In this document: positions 1-11,987 of the stretch, piece after piece
Numbering within the stretch: the first letter of the stretch is position 1
How the letters are laid out: every line of letters starts with the position of its first letter
Assembly (NCBI RefSeq): GCF_037975245.1
Contig: NC_092572.1
Location: 19,753,489-19,817,488, forward strand
Source of the DNA: Apostichopus japonicus
Taxonomy: Eukaryota > Echinodermata > Holothuroidea > Aspidochirotida > Stichopodidae
Reading direction: 5' to 3'
Length of the DNA stretch: 64,000 nt
The notes under the pieces: model-generated
Seen by the model: only the letters and a program-made list of their open reading frames with translations
The model's database searches: none
What the model was told of the DNA's origin: nothing
Program-made: the position numbers and the translations under genes

Positions 1-294
1 AGGTAACTAGACCTGCAAACCAATGTATCACAACGTAACTGTCAGGAATGACCCAAGCTACTGAAAAGGGCATGATTGAATTGAGTTATATTGACATAAA
101 TTTAATGTCCACAATCGGAAATTCGGCTTACACAGGTCGTCAACGGAAGAAAAAGCAAAAGCAATGGTTCAAGTATTAATAGACTGCGATACACATACAG
201 TAATACAAATATATATACAGCAAATCCTGAAAATAAGAAACTCATCTTCTCACTTGTGAATTAAATGTATTGATATAATTAGGCAAAAATGAGT

Positions 295-800
295 ATCTGT
301 AGCGGGTCTGTACGTGGTGGGCATAAACGCAGTTCAGAGCGGTTCTAAATGTAGTGCTCAAACAAAGGGTGTGTAAGGTCTTGCATGATTTGCTTCACCT
401 TATTGCAGACCTTCTCATGATACAAGCACTCTAACGAATTTAAGTGAACACCGATTACCAGCTGAGCAATTTTCCTACATTGCTCAAGCATCTTCACATG
501 ATGCACACAACATAAGCACAAACCACTAGAAAGAGATTTTTGGTAATTTTAACCACCATGATTTGCCGAGAAATTTGTTTTCTCTCATCACCTGAAGATG
601 CCTGATAACTATCCCTACGTAGTTCCTGAAGTATCCCCTTCCTCTGTAGAAACCTATAAATGAGAAGATAGTAACACGCGAGACAGACCACCAAGCAGGG
701 AAACTGTATCAGTATACTACGTAACATTTCACTGTAGAACGCTCTTGGATGTTCCGAGTTAAATTGATTTATGATTGAGATATAGAGCTCTTAATAATCG
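295..800 (-). pseudogene. Class A GPCR relic, TM5-TM7
   Basis: A frame on the minus strand reads FCRVLIQ-like TM5 hydrophobics (FPCLVVCLACYYLLIYRFL), a charged loop with SSGDERKQISRQ, and TM6 (KITKNLFLVVCAYVVCI). Further along in another frame is an ALNCVYAHH stretch that resembles an NPxxY end with Pro lost. No start and broken frames. The 851-2440 transposon lies directly upstream in gene orientation. A still more decayed copy lies at 31.3-31.5 kb. Confidence 0.5.
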
Positions 801-850
801 AAACAATTTGCTCATTGATATGCTTGGAGGAGCTTGGTAGGAAGGAGCTT

Positions 851-2440
851 CAGGGGCGTATACAGGATTTTCCAATGGGGGGGGGGGGGGCGTCAGGCAT
901 GAATGATCGCTGTTCTGGGAAATGGGTCTAAGGTGAGGGGTGGACAATTTTTGCTTTCGAAGAAGGGCTGAAAAGCGAAATGGTGCCATATGTGATCCAT
1001 TTTTTGTCCTTAATAATAAGCAACAGGCGCGGCGGAACGGAAAAATTATTGGGGGGGGGGGGGGGCTAATGTGTGGAGACTATCTAAGCGGAGAGCCACC
1101 CTCGGTTGGCGCGGAGCGTACAAGAAAATTTTTTCAAACCCCAGATGGCCGGAATCGGCACTTCCCGAGTGTTTTATGCTGCGAATACCTAGCCCTAAAA
1201 TATGGGTCTCAAGCCTGCAATTTCTCAGATTGCACGTAAAAGTCTGTAAAAACATTGTAATTTGTATGGTGTTTTAAGAGAGTAGCTATTACTCGTAGTG
1301 TACTCGCAAAGAGTGAAGAGTTTTTTGAGTGTAATAAGGGCAGTGGCGGAGCTAGGGGTATTGGTCGGGGGTGGGGGCAAGAATGGTATGTAGGGGCGCT
1401 TTCGACACTATCTAAGCGGAGCGCCACCACAGGTTGGCGCGGAGCGTACAGAAATTTTTTGAGTAATGTTACTCCCTAGATTGCAGGAAATGACCCTTTC
1501 CGGGCCTTGCTAATTTGCAGATAAACGGAGAACAAATAGGTGTCGTCGCCATTTTGTCGGAAAATTACACCAACAGAATATGACAAATGTCAATAGGTAT
1601 ATGAGAGCGCAATAAAATAGTCAATAATCGCGAATAAGTTAAAAGTAGTGAAAAGCTGAAAAGGGCGCCAGCAGTCAAATTGAGTCCGTCAGGAGGGGGG
1701 GGGGATCCGCCCCCTGACTGTATATATGGACGCTCCGCCACTAAGTAAAGGGATGTTGGAGAACTGGCTGAAATGAGGCAAGTCATTGGCCTAAGACGAA
1801 GTTGTGTTACGCTTACCGGAACTAACACTAACTGCTTCCACTTATCACGGGGCGTTAAGACGCGGTTCGGGTGACAATGTGGTCTATAGCCAGAGGACGG
1901 GCCGAGGGACCAGGGTCCCCCAGCAATTACTAAAATTATTACACCTATATAGTATACGTGTGCATCGGACAGATCGACAAGTATGCATTGAAAAATGGGC
2001 AGATGCACGTTTCGGAGCCTTGGTAAATATTGGGGGGCTTATCATGCATTTGCCCCTCAATTTTTTCATTGGGGGCTAAGCCCCCCCCCAAGCCCCCCCC
2101 CCCCCGGTTCCGCCGCCACTGATAAGCAACATTTCCAGTAAAAATGGACACAAAATGCACAATTTAGTAAGGCTGGCATGTCACTTAGTGTTTATAGTGA
2201 TAATACAAACACAATTACCATCTATGTTTCTAAAACTATGATGACGCCGAACTTCGCCAGAACCTTTTTTTGGCAAAAAAAAAAAAGCATACGGGAGGGG
2301 GGGGGGGGTTGAGTTATCACCGACATCTCACATAAAGGTCGTCATCAATTTTTTTTTTTTTGCTAAACTTTTTTTTTTTGGTGACGGCCAATAGGGGGGG
2401 CGCGCCTGTTGCGCCCCCCCCCCCCCTGGATACGCCCCTG
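851..2440. mobile_element. Nested DNA transposon with poly-G-rich ends
   Basis: Terminal inverted repeats CAGGGGCGTATACAGG (851) and CCTGGATACGCCCCTG (ending 2440), each followed inward by a G/C homopolymer run. AGCTT flanks both ends, and a longer AGCTTGGTAGG occurs on both sides. No transposase reading frame. The interior contains other repeats: an element at 1341-1744 and an end with CCGCCGCCACTG at about 2122. Confidence 0.6.
1341..1744. mobile_element. Inner miniature inverted-repeat element
   Basis: Ends CAGTGGCGGAGC (1341) and GCTCCGCCACTA (to about 1744), inverted copies of each other. Flanks AATAAGGG and AGTAAAGGG are similar, a possible decayed target duplication. It contains a TATCTAAGCGGAGCGCCACC-type sequence also seen at 1080, 3000 and 38250. 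Confidence 0.5.
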
Positions 2441-3000
2441 AGCTTGGTAGGACTACGAACTGAAAACACTGAAACTAGCCATTCACGCTGCGGCTTGATG
2501 AATTGTCTATGGTTACGTACTTGGACTTCGTTTAATTGTAAAGGATAAAATTCATGGCCTGTGTATTATATAATATATGTATGTATGTGTATGTATGTGT
2601 ATGTATGTATAACATGCCATATATAACATGCCATGTACGATAATTAGTTTCTACACAGGTTACTTGAAAACACACATGTGTGAAAAGGATACATTTGACT
2701 ACGTACACCATATCCAATACCATGTACGGTATGTCGCGTTTACACATTTACTTGATAAACATACATGTGATGAAAGTGGTATATTGATGTCTTGCACATT
2801 CAGTTAGTTGAACATCAAGTACCATTCATAACAAGGGTATAGCGTTTGCAAGGATACTTGATAACATTCAGGTGTAACGTACTACACTTTTGCACAATTA
2901 ACACCAATACAGGTGTTTGGAATATTAATATATATTGGCTTTTATTTGATGGTCACATACATGGCCATGTTATGCAGTGTTTGCACACTTGGTATCCATT
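2441..3000. other. No gene seen
   Basis: AT-rich spacer with a short GTATGTAT repeat at about 2575-2605. The stretch next to the transposon end (2441-2530) may be more of the GPCR relic interrupted by the 851-2440 element, but no frame is convincing. Confidence 0.4.
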
Positions 3001-4289
3001 CGTGCGTACCGCAGGAAGAATTGTATTGGCTAAAATGCCTCCTATATTGCCAAAAAGGACACTTCCCAGGCGTTGCAAAGTTGCAGCAGACCTCCCTGGT
3101 TGCAGGTAAATATATTATAACTGAACTTGCGTAGTATTGTAACTTTGTTAGCTATTCTTTACCCTGAATTAACTGTTTAAGCTTGAAGTAATGTTGTAAT
3201 TCTTTGCCGGGAAATCCCCGTTATCCTGCTAAGTTGTGTTCTATGACGCAACAATCATGCACCTGGCCTTTGTTCGAAGAGTTGAGATATCCGGTCTCCA
3301 AAAGACTGGTGACCGCAACTCAGAGGCGGTGTTCTTTGAATTAGTAACTTCTCGCGCGCGTAAACATTGTTCAGACTAATATAAAATAAGCTGATGGTTA
3401 CGTGCAGTGTAGCACTCTTTGACAAAATCTCATACAAGACGATATACAAGTCTACGCACGGTACGTTGTCATATCATTTCTATCAACCAAGTTGGTATGT
3501 TCTAATACCACGGCGCCATGTCAAACAGTTCGTAGAGATTGGAAGCGCTCAGAATATTATTTAAAACATTGTGAGTCGTATGAATTGTTAACAAAGTGTG
3601 CTATTACACTGAGGGAGATAACGCCCAATTATTTAGGAGTAACGTTATTAACCGATTATTAACATTCACGTTATTTAGGTTAATTAGTTGCGCTCTGAAC
3701 TGCTTGGAACTGTAGGTACGTTTGTTAGGACCAGTGTTCTGCGTTGAATGGATATATATCAGTCATTCCGTAATAAGTAGCATTAGTGCGTAAGTCCTAG
3801 TTCAGCTATCAAACAGAAAGCAAGATTAAATGATCCACATTAAAGTCATTTAGTCCAACGATTTTTTCTTAGTGTATTTGCATCGGGCGCTGAGTTGAAA
3901 CGCCGCATTGGAGTATTCTGTTAACAGTTAAACTTCTGCGTTATGTAAGGATAACTATTTGAGCCGTTTATTGTAAGTACAATATTTTGTGCCCCTGTAT
4001 GCTAAAGGAGGTTTGAATAAACGGTACCAATGTGCAATGAGCACTTGAATATCTTCCCCATTGTCATCTTCTTGTCGAGGCTCTCTTTCACCAACCCCAA
4101 CTTTAAATATTGCCCCATCAGACGAGACGAGGAAGTGACATTACAATAAAAGTGGATAGAATAAAGTATCAAGGCACAATGAAAGCTAATGGAATCACCA
4201 AATAAATTGTTAGCCAAGAAAAGGTCAATCTGTCATCGATGTATACTCCCAAATACTCAGACTTTATATTGACTAGTATTATTGTTATT

Positions 4290-4380
4290 GCTACTACTAC
4301 AACCAATACCACCACCACAAACAACACCACCAGCCACACCACAACTACCATTAACACCACTACCAACACTTCCTCTATTA
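4290..4380. repeat. ACC/AAC triplet-rich tract, left copy
   Basis: Imperfect ACC and AAC triplets. The matching right copy is at about 39460-39545. Thr- and Val-rich frames on either strand are by-products. Confidence 0.75.
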
Positions 4381-6049
4381 TTAAGATTTCGTTTTATTAT
4401 ATTTTTGTATATATGCGGGTGGATCTAGTGCAATATATCTTTCAACTTGTCGTGATTTGACTTTTTTCCAACCGGCAAAACGAGCAATGACAAAACACAC
4501 TTTTAATGTGGGAGGCTGTGAGTTTTAGCGGGGAGTGGGTTTGTCGGAGTATGGTTTGTGAGGGTAGGTGGGGTGTTTGCAGTCAGGATTCGTATTATTA
4601 AGTTTTGTTTTGCCTTGTTTGCTTTCTCCTTAATTCCTTTGTCTAATATTTTATCTATTCCTGATTTGACTTTTTCTTTGTCAACGTCATGTTTTTGGAA
4701 GTGAAACTCTTCGACAAGAACCTCATTTTTTTTTTGATAGTTTTACTTCCCTTTATTTTCCATTGCTGTTAATATTATAGCTGTTTATTTTGTGCAACTT
4801 TTCTACTATGTAATGAAAACAGAAATGAACGAAAAAATCCATTAGTAGAACGTATCATTTATTATAAGTAAGCGTAGAAGAGACATAAAGATGGGAATAT
4901 ATAACACTAATAAACTAACCATTTCCATTTGAAATTTGCCATACCAATATTTCCACCAAAATTTGTTGAAATAAAGAACTTAGTAATAATTTTTCAGAAA
5001 ATCGTTAATTACCAACTCTTGTATATAAGACAACATTGTAACATTCCGCCGAAAATTGTTGAAATGTACCAGATGTGACTTAAGAAATAAGTTTCAGAAA
5101 AATCGTCATCATTTTAAAATTTTAAATAAAATTCTTGAAATGACAATAAAATTGTAATAAGTTATCATTCAATATTTTCAGGAAACTATCAAATTGATCA
5201 ATTGGAAAGAAATTAACAATTTAATACTTTGCTGATATACGTTGAAAATAACAAAAAATGAACATTCGAAATCATTACAACATTCAGAAAATTGTCACGT
5301 TGCTCAATCGGAAAGAATTCACAACTTAACTCTGATACATAGAGATAAATTGGAAAATTCAGCTCGGGCACTCGTCACATTTTAACAAATGTATCTTATG
5401 CCCTGGTCTTTTGGTAGAAACTTCGGTGTCTAGCCCAACCCTTGCTTCTGAGCTCTAACCTTCGATTATTTGTGATAAATATATTTTCAAACTTAAAGTC
5501 TGCGCCAATCATTCCTCACTTTGCGAAAAGTTGGCCTTCATTATATACCTTTGTTTTACGTGTGTAAGTGAGGCCGATCACGGTAAACGTAGAGTTCGGA
5601 AGGGTACACAAATATACTTTGTACAACACTAGGAACCGTGCGAAACATATATTTAATCAAAGTACTATGTACAACACTAGGAACCTTACGTAACATATAT
5701 TAATCAAAGTACTTCCTTGTAACCCCTCGTGGCCAACCCAACAAGCCTTCTCAAACAGCGAGCAAGGGCTCGCCGACAGCAAACATGCACGAGTGAACAT
5801 TAAATTAACTATTATTACAAAAATAAAGGGCATATATCGTGTTAGCATTTTGGATACAAATGAGGGATAAAGGTTAAGGGTGAGAGTTAACTTTACAATT
5901 GAATACAGTCGTTTGTTATTTCATTAAAAAATATATATATACAGTTCTCCCCTTGGTAAAATAAATCGTCCTCGACCCTTACAAAAATTCCTTACTTTCC
6001 TGAATGTTCATATTGCCTTATGCTATTGCAACTTGACCACCAGTAACTA

Positions 6050-6890
6050 TACTATATATCATTTCTAAGTAACAATACCTATCCAAATAACAATAACAAT
6101 ACCTATCAATACCCATCTAAGTAACAATACTATATAACAAGTAACTAAGTAACAATACTATATATCATTTTTTTTTAAATTTAAGTTATTAAGAACATTA
6201 AAACTACATACTAAATATCACAAAATACACAAAAATACAAATTTTCAAGTTATTAAAAACACCAAAATTACATACTAAATATCACAAAATACAAAAAAAT
6301 GCAACTTCACAATTGAGAACACATTACTTAACTATTGCCTTACACTTATTTGATACTTCTAAATACATAATCTCCTTATCGACTAGAACAAAGAAGTTAA
6401 CTTTACAATTAAACACAGTCGTTTGTTATTTCATTAAAAATATAGTATTAATATTGCCTTATGCTATTGCAACTTGACCACGAGTAACTATACTATTTAT
6501 CATTTCCTAAGTAACAATACCTATCTAAGTAACAATAACAATATCTATCAATACCTATCTAAGTAACAATAAGTACAATAAGTAACAATAACAATACCTA
6601 TCTAAGTAACAATAAGTACAATAAGAAACTAAGTAACAATACTATATATCATTTTTTTTAATTAAATTCAAGTTATTAAGAACATCAAAACTACATACTA
6701 AATATCACAAAATACACAAAAATACAAATTTTCAAGTTATTAAAAACTTCAAAACTACATACTTAATATCACAAAATACACAAAAATACAACTTGACAAT
6801 TGAGAACACATTACTCCACTATTGCCTTACAATTATTTGATACTTGTAAATACATAATCTCCTTATCGACTAGAACAAAGGGTAGGTAAG
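6050..6890. repeat. AAGTAACAATACCTATCT minisatellite and about 500-bp tandem duplication
   Basis: Clusters of AAGTAACAATA units at 6.05-6.16 and 6.48-6.66 kb lie in two tandem copies of a unit of about 500 bp (5.88-6.40 and 6.40-6.89 kb). Related arrays are at 41.34-42.08 kb. Confidence 0.7.
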
Positions 6891-6929
6891 TTCCTATTAA
6901 TACCTCATCCCTCTAAATACGTAATCTTT

Positions 6930-7790
6930 TTATCGATCAGGCCGGTTGGGCCTCTTCACCTCCCAGTGATTTCAGATCCATCGCAAGATAAAGTTTGAAC
7001 ACGTCCTTAAAACTTTGTGGTAATCAAATAATGGTAAATGCACCGAGAACAATGGCGCTGGTTATTGTAGTGCGCATGCACATTTTCCACTCAACAGACT
7101 TTGCCCTCTGAGACCTGCTTTTTGATACAGCATCTTTTCTGAGGTATGCGATGTAGAAGATTCTCACTCTACGCAATGATCAGTGATAATAGCCAAAAGG
7201 GTATTATGCATGAAGCAGAGGCACATGAATTGTTAGTATCGGGCCATCGTACTGTTCAAGTTCTAACATCCATTGTTGTGGGTCTCCACCGAAACTCCAG
7301 ACCGGTAGAGTTCCAAACACCGTTCCGAATGAATACCCCAAAATTACGATCTTAATGGTTTTCCTCGAATTCATGATGACGTGATATGTGAACGGACGTG
7401 ATACCGCGATATTTCGATCAACAGTTATTCCTAATAACAAGGCCATTGAACACGAAGTAAAGACATATGCCGGTAGGAAGAGGTGAGACCTTGACCGGGC
7501 GTGACAAGTGAAATCGCTAATTAACAGACGGTTTTGAAATCGCGAGTGGCATCGCTACCAATCCTGTCAGAAAGTCGGTTACCGTCAAACCAAACATGTC
7601 GTAGTTGTTGCTAATTTCGCGACAAATCACCGAAGCAGATATATGAGACTAGAAGCAACGCATTACCAAATGCACACATGAGTGTAATGGCCGTGTATAC
7701 AGCAACGTAGACGATAGTTCTATAGATACTGGCTCTTAATGTAACTGCTTCTCGAGTACCATCCTCTCTAATATTAGATAAATCATCCAT
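6930..7790 (-). pseudogene. Class A GPCR pseudogene, TM1-TM6
   Basis: Starts with an ATG at about 7790 and reads an N-tail MDDLSNIREDG, TM1 with CAFGNALLLVSYI (conserved Asn), TM2 TDFLTGLVAMPLAI (conserved Asp), TM3 with ALLLGITVDRNIAVSRPF (DRY-like DRN), TM4 IKIVILGYSFGTVFGTLPVW, and a TM6-like TTITSAIVLGAFTII followed by TGA then LP, where Trp is expected. There are stops after TM1 and TM2 and frame changes; TM5 is largely missing and TM7 is not seen. The receptor subfamily cannot be told. This segment is absent from the right-hand duplicate. Confidence 0.65.
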
Positions 7791-8659
7791 GATGAATTAT
7801 AATAACAGAAAATAGAATTGGTAGTAATTTGTAATATTGTAATATTATGTTCTCGTCTATCAAACTGCCCAGGCAAAAACGTGATGAATGGAATTGATGA
7901 AACTTTAAATGCAAAGTTTCTTCTTCTTCTTCTTATTTATGATTGTCTTTAAGTCTATCAAGAAGCACTTTTAAATGCCATAATTAGCGATATGAGATGT
8001 AGTCCTACACGTAGTGTGGTTACTGTCGTCTTCGTCGTAACTGTTGTTCTATGCTACATAGAGTTAATAACAATTCTTTTAATTATAGCAAAGGCCTGAA
8101 ACCGTCAATTTACAGAACAATTATTTAGGCTTAATCCGCATACAGCATTTCAACTCAGCGGACCGCAAGACTTTACTTCCGTTAACAAGAACCACCTTTA
8201 ACAGAGAATAAATTTGATCTTATAAATTATCTAATCCTACATAGTAATACCTACTTTTCAATACTACGTGAGTGTCGGTACTACTTCAACCACTCAAAAA
8301 GAAAAACATCTTTAATAATGTAAGATCCCCGCCCATTTATTTTCTTGTTGCAACATGTAACTTACTTACTGTGTTTCTGAAGTGGGTGATGAGATATCAG
8401 CAATGATTGGCATGTTTATATCGTGTATGTGACCAAACTTTTATTCTTTCTATTAAACGCTGCTGGTTAAGACGGTTACTTCATGGCTTTAATTGCGCAT
8501 GTGCAAACCGGAATCGTCGATGATTCTAACAAGAACCCTAAACCTATACATTAGTGTTAGCGGAATTACCAAATTTCTCCTAACGTTTTTAATATGGGTG
8601 GGTACAAAACAGACTTGTAGTTGGTCCGACCAGGCATAGTTCCAGGACTGGATTTTATG

Positions 8660-8760
8660 TACTATATTTCCTGTACTATAGTTCCTGTACTGTAGTTACT
8701 GTAATATAGTTCCGGTAATGTAGGTTCTGTACTGTAGTTCCTGTACTCGTGGCTTTGTAA
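8660..8760. repeat. TAGTTCCTGTACTA minisatellite, left copy
   Basis: Imperfect 14-15-bp units (TAGTTCCTGTACTG and TAGTTACTGTAATA). Right copy at about 42365-42475. Confidence 0.7.
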
Positions 8761-10206
8761 TCGTACTCGTTACATTTTGGAAATTTTCTACTATATAGTC
8801 CTATATGAAAGTGCAAGATAAACTGCTTCCACTTGCTCTTAGAGCTTTGTTCCTAGAGGCGCACTCACGTATATTTCTACTTGTGATTTATCCCTAACTA
8901 CACCCCCCCCCCACCCAACGCCCCACTGGCAGACAGTATTGCAAAGTTCCTGGTGCACAAAAATACAGCCTAAGTATCCTCCATTATATCAAAAGAGGCG
9001 GGGAGACTCCTCCCCTTAGATCTCTTTCACTGGCCGACTTACCGTCTAAGCCTTTCCAAGTGGTTGCGCCCAAACTTATGGTCGCACTCATACCAAGTGG
9101 AATTTTTTTACCTCAGCTAACTCATGCTTTTGTACTAAAACTGTACTACAATTCTGGTATAAAGTAGACAATTTGCCTCTTACTTAATGATAAGACTATC
9201 GGGCAAAATCCGTTAAGTGTTAGCGGATGTATATGGTAGTATACGTTAATATCGAAATGCTGAAAGTAAAAGTGTTGCATTAAAAGCTGTAGTGATGATG
9301 ATCATATCTCGGACTTTGCCCTAAATTTAGTTTTAGTATACTTCAATTACGCAATTTAATTGACGTTTGATCAGATGTGACGCCACAGAATATGACAGAT
9401 ATGCACTTGTAAAAGGAAATTGTTAATGTGTGAATATTTTATGAAATTACTACAACGCACAGAATTGGCGTTTCCTGCTTTGAAGATATACGAAATTTTA
9501 GCTATTTATATAAAATGAATATAAAGAATATAAAAACTTGCACAAAAAAGTGTTAACCAAACCATGTTGTAATTTGACTATACCGAACTGTCAGTGCAGA
9601 TGCACAAAATATTTCTACTAGTTTAATACTAGAATAAATAGAATAAGTATTAATCTATTCAAACTCGAGCAAAACCCCCAAGATTGTGTTTTTGTTTAAT
9701 TTACAACATTCATTGATTAACCATTACCACGTCTCTCTTTTGACAGCCTTGATGCCGTTACAAATTGTGCTGTTTCCTATTCAGTATCAATATAAAGCAC
9801 GATAATGCTAGCTGAAGTCAATTTAATCCTGCGTAACTGGTTTAACTGGTTTTCGCAGCCACATGATTGACATCAAGTCTTCCACAAGAAATCACAATGA
9901 AAAATCGCAGCCTGCTGAAAACTTCACATTAGCAAATGGAATACGAATCCACTTCTCCTTCTAACATGAGAGTCACAACGAAAAATAAATTACTTTAGAT
10001 TAACCGCAGTATTAAGGCATTTACCGTTATCATGTATAACAATTACAGAGAAGGGTGATTTGGTACCTGAATGTGCCTTTGTCAATCCGGGTATTACAAA
10101 AGTTAGTATATACAAGAATTCTACTCTTCATTGCAATCCATATGAGGTAGATTACTTCCTCTAGTTCTGTTGTTCTTGTTTGAATGGCGTTTATCTACCT
10201 TTCAAC

Positions 10207-10452
10207 TCATGTAGGCTCACTACCCCCAAGCACCCAGTCTCGTAAATCAACTCTTCCTGTATTTCCCAAAGCATCCGCCAGAACGCCATGAGTTGCAGCG
10301 ATAGTCTTTTCACTTTTCCACTTAAGTAGCATTTGGTATACCTTCTCCTGGTGATCCGAATAATTTAGGTCGAGGATATTGAGTTGATCATCAGTCAACT
10401 TAAGGTTCCTTCCAACTTCCCTCCAGCGTTTGGTAAGTTTTTTTGATAATTT
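10207..10452 (-). CDS. Death-domain terminal exon, locus 1
   Basis: 246 nt including the stop, acceptor TTCATAG|AAATTATC, phase 0, coding 81 residues. It shows a Death-domain pattern: KRWREVGRNLKLTDDQLNIL (helices 1-2 with the conserved Trp), then EKVYQMLLKWKSEK (helices 3-4 with the second Trp) and LADALGNTGRVDLRDWV (helices 5-6). Death domains recruit partners by homotypic contact; in UNC5CL this feeds NF-kB signalling. It follows the phase-0 end of the linker exon. Short C-terminal tail GGSEPT. Only one base differs in the module D copy that I could find. Confidence 0.8.
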   Translation of the reverse strand, partial: KLSKKLTKRWREVGRNLKLTDDQLNILDLNYSDHQEKVYQMLLKWKSEKTIAATHGVLADALGNTGRVDLRDWVLGGSEPT

Positions 10453-11839
10453 CTATGAAAACGAAATATAAAAGAAAGTACACTCATAATAAGACATTTT
10501 TCATGTTCTGTATAACCGTCGTGAAAAAAAATAGTCTAAGAAGGTGATCCTAATTATTTCTTAATTAAAACCACAAAACGTTTTGATTTGGAAATGCATG
10601 TAGGATTTCATATACCTATTATATGTTTCTACGCAAATGAGTCACTCTCCTATATACCTTATCTGCCAAAATATGCATATGTTAAGCATTGCGCAGCAAC
10701 GAACCGACCGTAGAAACCTTTAAATCTGTTTGAACGGTAATAAAACTCCGGGCTGTTGCTATTATTCTGGAAGAGATTTTTGGCATGACGTATGCTCTCG
10801 CGGTACCCGTGAAAGCGGCTAGGCATGTAGTCTCAGCAATATGATGTCTGGATGAACCCCCCCCCCTGTCTTGAAAAAAAAGTGATTTTTGAAGTCCGGT
10901 AACTTTCGGGGGTATATCGATCAGAAGATTAAGCAAGAGATCAAACAAATTCTCCCGGGCCATCTCTAAGGGATGAAAAGTACTCTCGTCGGTGATAACT
11001 ACATGTGGAGAATACATTGTGAATCAGGCACAGTGCATGGCAGGATAGAGGAAGCTAACGTGTCATCTCAAATGTCTGAAACATTGTGTTTTAATCGCCT
11101 GTGGATGACACGTTCCGTGGCATAATGCCTAAGGATGCTTCGGAAGGAGGTTCCCACAAGTTGTTGTCAGTGTTACTGTGAGAGAGTGTGAACCCAATTT
11201 CATTCCCGTCGACTTAAAACTCGATTCAAAACGCAGATGTTTTAGTTCAAAATTATCAATTCTGAACAAAGAGGCAGTGGACAGATACCCGGAAGTGTGT
11301 TCGTAGGTAGCAGCGCGAAGCACTTTACGAATAGTGAAAGAAATTACTTAAAATAATGATATCGAAGACAATTACGCGATAAAGGTTCTTTTTGGTTTAC
11401 ATTTTCGCGTAATCTTTTCAGTGAAGGCCTCATTGGTCCGTACTTAATACATTACAATATATTAAGCTTAATTTTGCCGTTTAAGTTACTCTTTGTAGAA
11501 TATAGCCACGGATGAACAGTTACCTGAAGAAGCTTTTTACGAACTTTGGTTCGTGAAATTGCTGACGGCAGTTCTTCTTGTGAATCTGCAATACCATTCC
11601 CCGTTGAAAGTATGATTGCTTCAGCTCTTGACAAACTGGATTCCTTGTAATATAATGGCATATCAATAATATTATTAGTTCGAGACCTATATACACATCC
11701 CATTGTTTCATGATTACCAACACATTCTACCTTTGTAATGGACACTTAAGTGCATATATTGCAAGAACAACACCAAATACTAAACTTTTTGCAAACATCT
11801 TTAACTGAAGTTGTAGTTATAGTAGTTATTAGTAGTAAT

Positions 11840-11929
<90 letters not shown>

Positions 11930-11931
11930 AA

Positions 11932-11987
<56 letters not shown>

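Noticed and set aside
4239-4460. Thr-rich and Val-rich frames
   Set aside because: Derived from the ACC/AAC triplet tract; duplicated at 39.4 kb only because of the segmental duplication.
6050-6660. Regularly spaced short repeats resembling an array
   Set aside because: Units are directly adjacent and degenerate with no unique spacers, in a eukaryotic context, so this is a minisatellite and not CRISPR.
7146-7355. Plus-strand 69-codon frame
   Set aside because: It is the antisense shadow of the GPCR pseudogene TM3-TM4 region.
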